From the NCBI GenBank assembly GCA_964419335.1, contig CAYQOX010000023.1, forward strand, positions 1 to 64,000: a stretch of 64,000 bases of DNA, written 5' to 3'. A program made the translations under genes and the position numbers. The stretch is from CAYQOX01 sp964419335. GTDB taxonomy: Bacteria > Hinthialibacterota > Hinthialibacteria > Hinthialibacterales > Hinthialibacteraceae. Below the pieces are notes generated by a model. It had not been told where the DNA came from and did not search any database. It saw only the letters and a program-made list of their open reading frames with translations. Each line of letters begins with the position of its first letter. The first letter of the stretch is position 1. Positions 34,489-44,038 of this stretch are shown one piece after another.

Positions 34489-35325
34489 TCATCCTAAAAA
34501 TTCAATAAATTTGCGAGTAATTTCCCCCTCTTTTACCTTACAAATAAAATATCCCTTTTCCTCACTTCCATCATGATTTCCTCGACTATAAGAGAGGCAA
34601 CGGTTGGTGGTGAGTGGAATCTCATTCCACCGCTTCAATGTAAATCCATGAAAATGCCCGCTATAAATCGCTTTCACATTACAATCCACCAATAAGTTTA
34701 AAACTTCATCGGCATTTTTAGGCCGCATCGGTGTCTCTTCACCCATGGGAAAATGAGTAAAAACAATCATAGGCTTTTTAGAATCATTCTCATCAATTGT
34801 CTTTCTTAACCATTTCAGGCTATCTTCTTGAATTTGAGTATCTTTATAACGGGGACCATCACATGAATCCAATCCCAATAGAGTCCACCCCTTCACGTGC
34901 TTTACATAATTCCGAGAGTTGGGAAAAATCTCTTCGTACACCCCGCACGACTCTCCATCAAAGTCATGGTTCCCCGGGACCACGTAAACAGGACATGGCA
35001 TAGCCTCCATAATTTCACGAAATGGTTTTAGTTCATGTTCTTTTCCATCGGTAGCGAGATCCCCAGCGACAAGGCAAAAATCCAGTTTCTCGTGGCGTGA
35101 TTTGATCCATTTCACCGCCTTTGTTAAATATTCCCCACAACGTTCATCGCGATAATGGGTATCATTGATAATGACATACTGTAGATCATCCCCTTTTTCG
35201 TCAAAAGCCTGCGCTGCGATTGCACCCGGCCATAATCCGGCTGCGAGAACCCCATGCAATCCATTGCGCAAAAATTCACGACGTGACTTGCCAGCAGAGA
35301 GTATGCGCTTCTTGTATTCCTTCAT
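34489..35325 (-). CDS. Tat-exported calcineurin-like metallophosphoesterase
   Basis: About 278 residues. The N terminus has a twin-arginine signal (SRREFLRNGLHGVLAAG) followed by AQA, then the five metallophosphoesterase motifs in order: DTHY, GDLATDG, GNHD, THFP and SGHFHG, which bind two metal ions. It should act as a phosphatase or phosphodiesterase outside the cytoplasm; the substrate is unknown. I prefer the ATG at 35325 (AAGG at 7 bases) to the in-frame TTG at 35340. The codon composition is AT-richer than its neighbours, mostly in the 3' third. Confidence 0.9.
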   Translation of the reverse strand: MKEYKKRILSAGKSRREFLRNGLHGVLAAGLWPGAIAAQAFDEKGDDLQYVIINDTHYRDERCGEYLTKAVKWIKSRHEKLDFCLVAGDLATDGKEHELKPFREIMEAMPCPVYVVPGNHDFDGESCGVYEEIFPNSRNYVKHVKGWTLLGLDSCDGPRYKDTQIQEDSLKWLRKTIDENDSKKPMIVFTHFPMGEETPMRPKNADEVLNLLVDCNVKAIYSGHFHGFTLKRWNEIPLTTNRCLSYSRGNHDGSEEKGYFICKVKEGEITRKFIEFLG

Positions 35326-35414
35326 TAATAAACCTTTCAATTTGTTTTTATCAGATTTACAACTTAAAACTTAATCTACAATAGTAAAACAACGAGCATT
35401 CGAATCCAGGCTGA

Positions 35415-36080
35415 TCAACGGTTGATTCCACCCCCGCTTCGCATAAAAATATCGCCGATGCTATTCAATCCATTGGAAGCATCATAAGGAATCCCCCGAT
35501 TTCCACTCTCTGATCCGGCATAACCATCCGGTCCTAAACCGACCAAAGCATATTCGCCTCGCTGCATAGGTCGAATTCCAATGACTTCACAAAAGGGGAG
35601 TTCAAGAGCCGCGATATTCATATTATTGTTGTTTGATCCTGTACCTGGAATATTAGGATCAAAATCCGCATACGTGTAGGTATCGGTGGGACTACCAAAT
35701 CCTACATCGGTGATATCCATATGTTTTCCTATAAAAGGATCAATAGGAACTGAACTTAAATAAGGAACTGGGCTGGTTAGCACCGCGAGATAATCGGTTT
35801 TTTTGCGGATACCTTCGGGAAAATTTCCCACATCGTTAAACACATTTTTTAAGATATCCCGCCCTTCTTGAGTATCATCATCCCATCCATCAAGGGGGAG
35901 ATAACCTGTATCCATGCGCAATTGTTCCACTGCCTGTAAGATCGTGCGCATATCGGATTGACATCGCGCCAGTTTTGCCCGTACTTGAGCATTTAAAAAG
36001 TTGGGTACTGCGATGGCCGCCAAAATCCCAATAATCGCTACTACGATTAATAATTCGATCAAGGTAAAACCTTTTCTCAT
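35415..36080 (-). CDS. Type II secretion/type IV pilin-like pseudopilin (GspG-type N terminus)
   Basis: 221 residues with a class III prepilin leader: MRKG|FTLIELLIVVAIIG, with Gly at -1, Phe +1 and Glu +5, followed by the usual AAIAVPNFL helix. The body keeps the helix with Cys (ARCQSDMRTILQAVEQ) and ends in a Gly/Asn-rich beta region containing LVGLGPDGYAGS, seen in many solitary GspG-like proteins of Planctomycetota-like bacteria. GGGGAGA precedes the ATG. It is not in the gsp operon (46-58 kb) and may be an alternative pseudopilin or surface fibre subunit. Confidence 0.88.
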   Translation of the reverse strand: MRKGFTLIELLIVVAIIGILAAIAVPNFLNAQVRAKLARCQSDMRTILQAVEQLRMDTGYLPLDGWDDDTQEGRDILKNVFNDVGNFPEGIRKKTDYLAVLTSPVPYLSSVPIDPFIGKHMDITDVGFGSPTDTYTYADFDPNIPGTGSNNNNMNIAALELPFCEVIGIRPMQRGEYALVGLGPDGYAGSESGNRGIPYDASNGLNSIGDIFMRSGGGINR

Positions 36081-36424
36081 GATCGTCTCCCCAATTCAAA
36101 AGATTGATATGATTTTCCCATAAAATTTATATCAATGTCAATTAAAAACCAATAAAATCTTGAGCCTTGTTATAGGTTTTCATTTGCATGAAGATTTGTC
36201 GATCTTGGAATATTTTAGCGGATAGATAAACCATTCTTTAATTCCTTGATAGGATGAAGAATTCCAAGTAAAATACTTCTCTTGTTTGGTTTGTTTGGTA
36301 GAACCAACCAAATATTTCTTCTCGGCAACCGTTTGTTTCCATATAGACTAGCCAACGGCTTGCCCTATACATTTTATATAAGACCAAAAAATCTCATTCT
36401 AAACTTTATTAAGTCAGGGGCAAA
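36081..36424. other. Intergenic region before ileS
   Basis: 344 bases of AT-rich sequence without a supported ORF. It must hold promoters for the divergent pseudopilin gene and ileS. A small inverted repeat (TTTGGTT at 36285-36291 and AACCAAA at 36306-36312) is visible. I looked for a T-box leader and found neither its anti-terminator motif nor a specifier loop. Confidence 0.5.
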
Positions 36425-39292
36425 ATGGACTATCGCGAAACACTTCACCTTCCAAAAACCAATTTTCCCATGCGAGCCAATCTAGCCAAACGCGAACCGA
36501 ATTTCGTGGAGAAATGGAATGAACCTAATATTTACCACAAAATTCGGGAATTACGTCAAGGTAATCCTCTTTTTGTTCTTCATGATGGCCCCCCCTATGC
36601 CAACGGTGGGATCCATTTGGGCACAGGATTGAACAAAATCTTAAAAGATATGGTGGTCAAATCAAAAATCTTGCTTGGGTACAACATCCACTATCGCCCC
36701 GGGTGGGATTGCCATGGGCTTCCCATTGAACTGAATGTAACCCAAGAGATGAATAAAGGGAAAAATCAAAGTCCTACCGAAAAATTAGAAGCGCTTGAGT
36801 TACGAAAAAAATGCACTGAATACGCCCTATCCTTTGTGGAAAAACACCGCATCAGCTTTAAACGACTGGGAATCATTGGCGAATGGGAACGTCCCTACCT
36901 GACTCTAAATCCTAAATATGAAGCCGAAGAGTTAAGACAGTTTGCCCATTTTGTCAAAAAAGGCTATGTTTATCAGGGATTAAAGCCCGTTTATTGGGAC
37001 AGTTATTTACAAACCGCATTGGCTGAGGCCGAAGTCGAATACGATGAGCATACCTCAAGTTCGATCTTTGTTCGCTTTCCAGTACGAGAAGAATCACTCG
37101 AAAGAATAAAAAAGAATGTTGAAGAGTTAGAGAAAAACAAAAATGTCAACATAATCATTTGGACAACCACACCCTGGACGCTGCCCGCGAATCGTGCTGT
37201 ATGCCTGCATCCCAATTATATGTATACGTTCATTCCATTAGAGAATGAATATGTATTAGTTGCGAAAGATTTGGTATCCCGATTTCTAGAAGAAACCGGT
37301 TTACAGGCGACAGGCAAACCGATTGGCACCTTTACCGGGCAGGAACTCGTCAACATGGAAGTGGTGTTGAAACCTCCCTTTTCTGACGATAGCGTGCCCT
37401 TGATCTGCGGAACCCATGTCACCTTGGAACAAGGGACCGGGGCTGTTCATACCGCACCCGGCCATGGTCATGAAGACTATTTAATTGGGCTGGAATATAA
37501 CCTGGAAGTCTTCTCCCCCGTGGATGAAGCGGGAAAATTCACAGAACAATCCCCGGTTTGCCAAAGCATGCATGTCGAAGATGCTAATGATGTCATTTTA
37601 GAGAAATTACAAGAAAACCATCTTCTTGTTCATCATGAAAAATACACACACTCTTATCCCCATTGTTGGCGCAGCAAGAAACCAATTATCTTCCGTGCAA
37701 CCCAGCAATGGTTCATTTCACTGGAACAAGACAATTTACGCGAAACCTTGCTGCAAGAAATCGACAATGTGAAATGGATTCCATCCTGGGGGCGACAACG
37801 TATTCGCGGCATGGTGGAAAACCGGCAGGAATGGTGCATCTCACGCCAGCGTACCTGGGGGGTACCCATCCCTGCGATCTATATCCAAGGCCAAGAAAAA
37901 GCCATCATTGACGCTGAGTTTATTTACGAAGTCGCGGATATCGTAGAAAAAGAAGGAAGCGATTTTTGGTTTCGAGCTTTGCAAAACAAAAATGAATTAA
38001 AACGAGTTAAAAGACTGAATGATATTCTCCCTGAAGGCACCAACCTTGAGGATATCACTTTGGAGCCGGATATCCTTGACGTTTGGTTCGATTCAGGGGT
38101 CAGCCATCATGCGGTGATGGCCAATGATGAAGAACTCTACCCCGTCGACATGTATTTAGAAGGCAGTGATCAGCATCGCGGCTGGTTCCAATCCTCTCTG
38201 GTGACCGCCGTGGGTGCGGGGTATGGAACGCCTTATCAATCCGTATTGACTCACGGTTTTACCGTTGACGAAAAAGGAAGAAAATTATCCAAAAGTTTAG
38301 GCAATTTTGTCCTACTCGATGACCTTTTGAAAACCACAGGGGCCGATATTATCCGCCTCTGGGTGGCGGCTGAAGATTTTCGTGGCGATGTTACCTATTC
38401 GAATGAAATTCTTAAACGAATTACAGAATCGTATCGTCGTATACGAAATACAGCCCGCTTTCTCTTGGGTAACTTGAACAAGTATGAACCAAGTGAATGG
38501 ATTAAGGTTGATGAACGTCTTTCCTTGGATCGATGGATCATGTACCGATGGTATGAATGCAAAAAACGAATTATCGAATCGTATGAACGTTATGATTTTC
38601 ACCGCATTTTCTACGATTTAAATAATTTCTGCAGCGTAGATTTGAGCGCGATCTATTTAGATATTATTAAAGACCGGCTTTACTGTTCCTCCACCCATAG
38701 TCTGGAACGGAAATCAGCCCAATCGACCTTAGCCGATATCGTCGTGGAATTAACCGCATGCAGTGCTCCTATCTTGTCCTTTACCAGCGAAGAGATTTGG
38801 ACTCTTTTGCATGAAATGAACTTAGTCCAAGAAGAAAGTGTTTTCTACTTCGCTTTGGATAAAAAGGTCCCTCCCGTGGACAAAGACCTTATGCACCAAT
38901 GGGAAAAACGCTTTCTTCTCCGGGGTGAAGTGATTCGTTCCATCGAAACCGCCCGTAAAGAAGGCGTGATCGGACATCCCCTCGATTGTTGCGTCCTTCT
39001 CGAAACTTCAAACGAAGAGTGGAAACAAACCATTCAGGATATGCTCCATGAATCCCTCGGCAATGATTTGACCAGTGTGTGTATTGTTTCCCAAGCCCAT
39101 TTAGGTACGGTGGAGACTGACAATCAATACAAAAGCACAGTGATTCCTGGACTCACCATTGGAGTCCAAAAAGCCCTAGGAGAAAAATGTCCCCGCTGCT
39201 GGCATTATCATGAAAAAGTCAACACGGATGGCTTCGAAGTGTGTCCAAGGTGTAAAGATGTGCTGGAGAAGGACCAGCACGTAACCACTTAA
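36425..39292 (+). CDS. ileS: Isoleucyl-tRNA synthetase
   Basis: Class I synthetase that charges tRNA-Ile. The 955 residues show DGPPYANGGIHLGTGLNKI with the HIGH-type motif as HLGT at 64-67, WDCHGLPIE, the CP1 editing segment TTPWTLPANRAVC, the KLSKS motif in KGRKLSKSLGN, and a C-terminal zinc finger (Cys922, Cys925, Cys940, Cys943). Length and order are those of the bacterial form. AGGGG lies just before the ATG. A good terminator follows, so ileS seems to be transcribed separately from lspA, its frequent neighbour. Confidence 0.98.
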   Translation: MDYRETLHLPKTNFPMRANLAKREPNFVEKWNEPNIYHKIRELRQGNPLFVLHDGPPYANGGIHLGTGLNKILKDMVVKSKILLGYNIHYRPGWDCHGLPIELNVTQEMNKGKNQSPTEKLEALELRKKCTEYALSFVEKHRISFKRLGIIGEWERPYLTLNPKYEAEELRQFAHFVKKGYVYQGLKPVYWDSYLQTALAEAEVEYDEHTSSSIFVRFPVREESLERIKKNVEELEKNKNVNIIIWTTTPWTLPANRAVCLHPNYMYTFIPLENEYVLVAKDLVSRFLEETGLQATGKPIGTFTGQELVNMEVVLKPPFSDDSVPLICGTHVTLEQGTGAVHTAPGHGHEDYLIGLEYNLEVFSPVDEAGKFTEQSPVCQSMHVEDANDVILEKLQENHLLVHHEKYTHSYPHCWRSKKPIIFRATQQWFISLEQDNLRETLLQEIDNVKWIPSWGRQRIRGMVENRQEWCISRQRTWGVPIPAIYIQGQEKAIIDAEFIYEVADIVEKEGSDFWFRALQNKNELKRVKRLNDILPEGTNLEDITLEPDILDVWFDSGVSHHAVMANDEELYPVDMYLEGSDQHRGWFQSSLVTAVGAGYGTPYQSVLTHGFTVDEKGRKLSKSLGNFVLLDDLLKTTGADIIRLWVAAEDFRGDVTYSNEILKRITESYRRIRNTARFLLGNLNKYEPSEWIKVDERLSLDRWIMYRWYECKKRIIESYERYDFHRIFYDLNNFCSVDLSAIYLDIIKDRLYCSSTHSLERKSAQSTLADIVVELTACSAPILSFTSEEIWTLLHEMNLVQEESVFYFALDKKVPPVDKDLMHQWEKRFLLRGEVIRSIETARKEGVIGHPLDCCVLLETSNEEWKQTIQDMLHESLGNDLTSVCIVSQAHLGTVETDNQYKSTVIPGLTIGVQKALGEKCPRCWHYHEKVNTDGFEVCPRCKDVLEKDQHVTT

Positions 39293-39325
39293 GTTCTATT
39301 CTTAATGAAAAAAGAAAAGAAACAG

Positions 39326-39362
39326 AAGGGATATGGGAACAACTCCAATCCCTTTTGTTTTA
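39326..39362 (+). terminator. Intrinsic terminator after ileS
   Basis: AAGGGAT (39326-39332) pairs with ATCCCTT (39348-39354), with further TGG-A/TCCA pairing inside, and TTTTGTTTTATT follows. A typical rho-independent terminator 33 bases after the ileS stop. Confidence 0.8.
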
Positions 39363-39381
39363 TTACAACACTGAAAACAAC

Positions 39382-39410
39382 TCAACAAACCTATTCTTCA
39401 GGGCTATAAT
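39382..39410 (+). promoter_or_regulatory. Sigma-70-type promoter for lspA-lgt
   Basis: TCAACA (39382-39387), 17 bases, TATAAT (39405-39410). The -10 is perfect and the -35 matches 4 of 6. Transcription would start about 25 bases before the lspA ATG. Confidence 0.5.
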
Positions 39411-39443
39411 TCCTCTAAAAAAGCGAAGGAAAAATTATTCATT

Positions 39444-40025
39444 ATGAATAAAAAGCGATTTTCAAACCGTCAAGCGTTCCTGTGGATTACAGGAATCGCC
39501 TTGTCTGTTTTAAGCTTGGATATCTTAACAAAACGATGGGCTGTAAAAGTCTTAAAATACGAACATCCGATTGAGATCATTCCTAATTTCTTCCGCTTTG
39601 CGTATGGTGAAAACACCGGAATTGCTTTTGGCTTAATGCAAGATCAGGGATATTTATTGCATATCCTAACTCCCATCGCATTCATTGTTTTAATCGTTAT
39701 CATTTACCAACAATTTGCAGCCAATTTTATGGATCGATGGTTCATCGCGATTTTCGGTTTATTAATCGGTGGAGCCTTAGGCAATATCCTTAATCGCCTC
39801 TATAGTGGCTATGTTATCGATTTTATCGATTTCTATAATCTCTTCGGATACCATTGGCCTACGTTTAATATCGCGGATTCAGCGCTAACCATAGGCGAGG
39901 TTCTCCTATTCGGTAAAATCTTTTTTGGAGAATGGAAAAGAGTCGAGAAAGAACACATTACAGAGGAAAAAGAATCGTCCTCTTCCGTTGTCGAGGAATC
40001 CACTCATGTATCCCACACTGATTGA
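39444..40025 (+). CDS. lspA: Lipoprotein signal peptidase (signal peptidase II)
   Basis: Inner-membrane aspartyl protease that removes signal peptides from diacylglyceryl-modified prolipoproteins. The 193-residue protein has four membrane helices and the catalytic pair Asp126 (YVIDFIDF) and Asp145 (FNIADSAL), 19 residues apart as in the Pseudomonas enzyme. The NTGIAFGL and GGALGNILNR segments are diagnostic. The C-terminal 30 residues are a charged tail. Its last 20 bases overlap the start of lgt, so the two lipoprotein-pathway genes are co-translated. Confidence 0.96.
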   Translation: MNKKRFSNRQAFLWITGIALSVLSLDILTKRWAVKVLKYEHPIEIIPNFFRFAYGENTGIAFGLMQDQGYLLHILTPIAFIVLIVIIYQQFAANFMDRWFIAIFGLLIGGALGNILNRLYSGYVIDFIDFYNLFGYHWPTFNIADSALTIGEVLLFGKIFFGEWKRVEKEHITEEKESSSSVVEESTHVSHTD

Positions 40026-40857
40026 AATCAACGGTTTCCAAATCACCACCTATGGCTTTCTTATCGCTTGTGCCTTCGCCACTCTGTGGCTTTTGTCAAT
40101 GCGGCGCGGAGTGAAACTCGGCTATCGAGAAGAATTCATCCAAAACATTTTAATGATCACCGTGATCTGCGCTTTTCTCTTCGCCCGATTGTTACATATA
40201 ATCGTGGATTGGGAATTTTATCTTAAGTACCCTTGGAAGATACTCTTTTCCCGGGAAGGTTTTATTTTTTTGGGCGGCTTTGTAGGTGCAGTAATTTGTA
40301 TCTCCATTTACACTAAAAAACAAGGCTATTCAATTAACGGAGTCTCTGACTTATTCGCTCCCTATTTGGCACTGGCACAAGGAATTGGCCGTATTGGATG
40401 CACCCTATTTGGATGTTGTTACGGCAAAGTGTGCGGACCGGAATACGGGGTACAATTTCCTCATGGCTCCCCCGCGTTTTACGAACACCTCTATCATGGT
40501 TTAATCTCCCAATCGGCGAAAGCCTCGTTGCCCGTTTATCCTACCCAAATATATCATTCTCTGTTCAACTTCGCCCATTTTGGAATTCTCCTTTGGATAC
40601 GATCTAAGCAGACCTTTCGAGGGCAATTAGCCATGTGCTATTTAATGATTTATGGCGTGGGACGTTTCGTGATTGAATTTTATCGGGGAGATCCCCGAGG
40701 TGAATACGGCCCTTTTTCGACCTCCCAAGTGATCAGCTTCACCATGTTTCTCTGTGGAAGCATTGGGTATTGGATCCTCAAGCGAAAACAATTTCCCCCA
40801 GAAACCATCCAACCCACGCTCCCTGAGGCCTCCAACCCTCAGGAGATAAAACAATGA
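40006..40857 (+). CDS. lgt: Prolipoprotein diacylglyceryl transferase
   Basis: Transfers diacylglycerol from phosphatidylglycerol to the lipobox cysteine, the step before LspA. About 283 residues with seven membrane segments; TTYGFLIACA near the start, the Lgt signature in the variant GIGRIGCTLFGCCYGK, and the late GVGRFVIEFYRGD segment are all present. I start it at the ATG at 40006 (GAGGA at 8 bases), inside the lspA 3' end. The stop overlaps the next gene in ATGA. Confidence 0.95.
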   Translation: MYPTLIEINGFQITTYGFLIACAFATLWLLSMRRGVKLGYREEFIQNILMITVICAFLFARLLHIIVDWEFYLKYPWKILFSREGFIFLGGFVGAVICISIYTKKQGYSINGVSDLFAPYLALAQGIGRIGCTLFGCCYGKVCGPEYGVQFPHGSPAFYEHLYHGLISQSAKASLPVYPTQIYHSLFNFAHFGILLWIRSKQTFRGQLAMCYLMIYGVGRFVIEFYRGDPRGEYGPFSTSQVISFTMFLCGSIGYWILKRKQFPPETIQPTLPEASNPQEIKQ

Positions 40858-42518
40858 TCTCCACTGAAACCACCTCACGACCAAGAGACCGGCTCACTCT
40901 CTATCTCACTTTAAGCCTTGTGGTATTCATCGCCTATCTAGGTTTACGCTCCCACACCTTCCTTGGCTATCTTGTGCACGATGATGGTCTTTTCTTATAT
41001 GCAGGACAGGCTTGGGCGGGTGGAGAAGTCCCTTACCGCGACTTCTGGGATCATAAACCACCGGGGATATTCTTCTTTCATTCTCTGCCCTTACGTTTAT
41101 TTCCTTTTTCTTTATGGGCGGTCAAACTTCATCTGCTATTGTGGTTAACCGCCTGCGCTGTATTATTGTATGCTTTATTACGGCGTTTCTTTCACCGCAG
41201 CGCTTCTTTCCTTGGGATTGCATTTTTCATCCTCTATACCAGTTACTTTTATACGATTCGCTCCGGAGGTCTCACGGAAGAATGTGCCCTCTTCTGGGTC
41301 ATTCTCAGTTATTGGTTAATAACGCGGCCAAAAGGAAAACTTTGGCGCAACGCGCTTTACTCAGGAATCGCACTAGGGTTGGCGATACAATTTCGACAAA
41401 CCTACGTCTTTGAATCGCTCTTTCCCATAGGTGGGTTGGGGTATTCCATGTTACGTAAGCAGATTTTCTGGAGAACCGGCAGCGGTGCGATTGTAACTTT
41501 TTGCCTTGGGATGATCCTTCCTGAAATCATCATCTCATCCTATTTCCTGCTGCAAGGCTGCTGGTGGTCCTATCTCGAAGCGAGCTACTTATCCAATTTC
41601 TCCTATGTCGGTGAACGTCCAGATCATACTTGGAATGAAATTTATTCCATTTTCAAGGAATCCATTTTCTCCACCGGTCCTTATCTATATACGCCTTTGC
41701 TCGCTTTCATCGCCATGATTTGGCAGCGTCAAGAAGTGCGTTGGTTGCTCCTTCCATTACTGCTTGTTTTTGTCGGGGATCTCTTTTCCATCACTCTGAG
41801 TGGGGAATACTACAGTCATTATTTTGTTCAAGGAGCAGTCACTTTCGCCTTTTTGCTAACGTTTTTCTTTGATGGGATTGAACAGAGAATAAAGCAAATC
41901 AAGGCATTGAACTATAAGAATCTCCTTTTTTCATTGGCCACCTTGATTCTCGCAATTATGACATTGTATCCCGCATACACCGGCTTGCGTAATTATATTT
42001 CGGACTATCGATTCATCCTTGAGGAAGTCAGTACAAAAGAGCGGATGTACGCGATGCAACAAAGCGTCGCCGAAGCTGCACAGCAGATCACCTCGCCCGA
42101 AGATCGCATTTTACTCTTGGGACAACGCCCTAACTCCGTCTATTTCTTCGCAAAACGCTATGCAGGCTCACGCTATTATCATTACTCCCCAATATGGAAA
42201 CCCAAACTGCGCAAGGCTCTTAAGGACTGGCAAAAAGAAGAATTTATGCAGGATTTACGAGAGTACAAGCCATCCTTACTTCTGGTCGATCTCCGTGCCC
42301 GCGACTTACGAGAATTGGCAGAACTCAACCCGGATGAACGCAGCCGCTTGGATTTTTTACCCGGCTTTCGTGAGTATATAATCGAACATTATGTGCCCTT
42401 TGAAGAAGCCATCGAGAGAGCCCCTGAGGATTGGTTTTGGTATGGCTACCGATTGATTTTTCTTATCCGCAAAGATCACACCGATGAAATGAAAAAACGC
42501 TTTCTATCCTCCAACTAA
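40854..42518 (+). CDS. GT39/ArnT-like membrane glycosyltransferase
   Basis: About 554 residues with a dozen membrane helices. After TM1 comes VHDDGLFLYAGQAW and then PYRDFWDHKPPGIF, the first-loop pattern of dolichyl- or polyprenyl-phosphate-sugar glycosyltransferases (PMT/ArnT class). The C-terminal third (from about 390) is soluble. The donor is probably a polyprenyl-linked sugar and the acceptor lies on the periplasmic face. It overlaps lgt by 4 bases, so it shares the lipoprotein operon, which hints that envelope glycosylation and lipoprotein maturation are co-expressed. Confidence 0.85.
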   Translation: MISTETTSRPRDRLTLYLTLSLVVFIAYLGLRSHTFLGYLVHDDGLFLYAGQAWAGGEVPYRDFWDHKPPGIFFFHSLPLRLFPFSLWAVKLHLLLWLTACAVLLYALLRRFFHRSASFLGIAFFILYTSYFYTIRSGGLTEECALFWVILSYWLITRPKGKLWRNALYSGIALGLAIQFRQTYVFESLFPIGGLGYSMLRKQIFWRTGSGAIVTFCLGMILPEIIISSYFLLQGCWWSYLEASYLSNFSYVGERPDHTWNEIYSIFKESIFSTGPYLYTPLLAFIAMIWQRQEVRWLLLPLLLVFVGDLFSITLSGEYYSHYFVQGAVTFAFLLTFFFDGIEQRIKQIKALNYKNLLFSLATLILAIMTLYPAYTGLRNYISDYRFILEEVSTKERMYAMQQSVAEAAQQITSPEDRILLLGQRPNSVYFFAKRYAGSRYYHYSPIWKPKLRKALKDWQKEEFMQDLREYKPSLLLVDLRARDLRELAELNPDERSRLDFLPGFREYIIEHYVPFEEAIERAPEDWFWYGYRLIFLIRKDHTDEMKKRFLSSN

Positions 42519-42526
42519 TGGCTTTT

Positions 42527-42838
42527 CTACATTGTCGAACGACGAAAAACGCCCATCGGTTTTTGTCGTTGCATTGAGGGCTTATTTCTACGAAGCGCCG
42601 ATTTGCGTATACCACGGCCGCGAATAAAGGCTGTTAATTTCTTCTTTTTCACGTACCATTCCAGGATCGCCACTGTGTTTTCATCGACAATGCGGCATAC
42701 CGGTTTGGGTACAAAAATAAAATGATCCGGATTATCCAGATTAGGGCCCTCTGCATCGGTATAAAAACATATGTGATAATAGCGAGTCACTTCTTCTTCA
42801 AATATACCGTTAAGGATAATTTCTGATTTGTTTTGCAT
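42527..42838 (-). CDS. Small basic protein of unknown function
   Basis: 103 residues from an ATG preceded by a G-rich ribosome site (AGGGGG) 4 bases away. The first 65 residues look like a small alpha/beta domain (FVPKPVCRIVDENTVAILEW); the last 35 are Arg/Lys-rich, ending in RQKPMGVFRRSTM. There is no signal or membrane segment. The basic tail suggests binding to nucleic acid, but I do not recognise the family. It stands alone between a convergent gene and pgeF. Confidence 0.5.
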   Translation of the reverse strand: MQNKSEIILNGIFEEEVTRYYHICFYTDAEGPNLDNPDHFIFVPKPVCRIVDENTVAILEWYVKKKKLTAFIRGRGIRKSALRRNKPSMQRQKPMGVFRRSTM

Positions 42839-42886
42839 AGACCCCCCTGTCTCATTACTCCCAAGTTGTTACGCCGATATTTTTAT

Positions 42887-43645
42887 CTAACCTTTTTGGA
42901 TGACGGCCATATTATGGCCGACTCCCGCGCCATCCCGACGGTAGGAAAAAAATCGGTGGTCTTTATAGGTACTTTCAGATGATATCTCAATCCAGTGGGA
43001 TTTTACACCCATTTTTTCCAATTGATAAGCATTAATTCTTTTGAGATCAAGAGTCCGGGTTTGAGGCAAAAAAGCCTCGCCAATATGCCCCCACTTGCGA
43101 TAAAAAGGGCTCCAAACCTCTTCCCCAATTTCAAAGGTTTCACCGCAAATTCCCGGTCCAATCCAAACCAAAAGTTCCTCTGGATCCACCGTAAATTCTT
43201 CCACCATACGATGTACCGCCGCAGATGCAATCCCCTTCAAAGTTCCCCTCCATCCGGCATGAACAATGCCAATACATTGACCGGTTCTATGGGCGATGAA
43301 TATCGGGAGACAATCAGCCACCAGAATCGCGAGAGGAATATGAGAACAATCCGTGATAAGTGCATCGCCCTCACCGAGCTGTCCTTTCCCATTGCGGCGG
43401 CTTTCCTTAAATAAAGAGAAAGTCACTTTCCATATCCGCGTCCCATGGACTTGATACACATGGGTTAAGTCTTGACTGTTTATCCCAATTTGTGAACACG
43501 CGGTTTGTCGTGCACGCTGCACCTCTCGATACTCACCTTGATTAAAACTAAAATTATCCAACGAAGAGCCCGTAGTCCCTGGGCCAAAAAAACCATGACG
43601 TATTGAAGTCACTTTTTTCAATAGATTGGATTGAATTAATTCCAT
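42887..43645 (-). CDS. pgeF: Peptidoglycan editing factor PgeF (YfiH/DUF152, multicopper polyphenol oxidase family)
   Basis: In E. coli PgeF removes wrongly placed L-serine from peptidoglycan precursors; related proteins were described as copper-dependent oxidases. From the ATG at 43645 (GGTGGA at 9 bases) the protein is about 252 residues with VYQVHGTR, VADCLPI (metal-binding Asp-Cys) and HAGWRGT, the three hallmark metal motifs. Length is normal. An upstream in-frame ATG at 43672 exists without a ribosome site. Confidence 0.94.
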   Translation of the reverse strand: MELIQSNLLKKVTSIRHGFFGPGTTGSSLDNFSFNQGEYREVQRARQTACSQIGINSQDLTHVYQVHGTRIWKVTFSLFKESRRNGKGQLGEGDALITDCSHIPLAILVADCLPIFIAHRTGQCIGIVHAGWRGTLKGIASAAVHRMVEEFTVDPEELLVWIGPGICGETFEIGEEVWSPFYRKWGHIGEAFLPQTRTLDLKRINAYQLEKMGVKSHWIEISSESTYKDHRFFSYRRDGAGVGHNMAVIQKG

Positions 43646-44038
43646 CGTATCTATTCCACCAAATGCGTTCATTGATACAATTGTATTCTCGTTCGCATCC
43701 AGGGAAAATGGACGGGATTATTTCTTGGATAACGAACTCCATGAATCAATCGTATTTAAGATACAAGGCCTTTACGATTCAAATAAATAGAGGATGCTTG
43801 TAGATCAAGTATAATCAAGAAACCTAAGACTAACTTACCCAACGTTTCAGACGTTCCTCATTGTTTGGCTATCGTTTTTTTCGTACTTTTAGCCTTCTAA
43901 GTAATAACAAAGGTTGATGGAGCCTCCTCGACTAGGGTAAATTTATTTTGTGCTCAGGTAGCGCTCTCATAAATAGAATTTAACGTTATAATGAAACGAT
44001 TCTCACAATCTTAATATAGACGAACAAGTAAAAAACCT
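43646..44038. other. Intergenic region before the TPR lipoprotein gene
   Basis: 393 bases without a supported ORF. A TATAAT at 43987-43992, 47 bases before the next start, may be a -10 box, but the -35 is poor. I see no hairpin, repeat or RNA gene in the rest. Confidence 0.5.

Noticed and set aside
36081..36424. T-box leader for ileS
   Set aside because: No T-box anti-terminator sequence or stem I specifier loop could be found; only a small inverted repeat.
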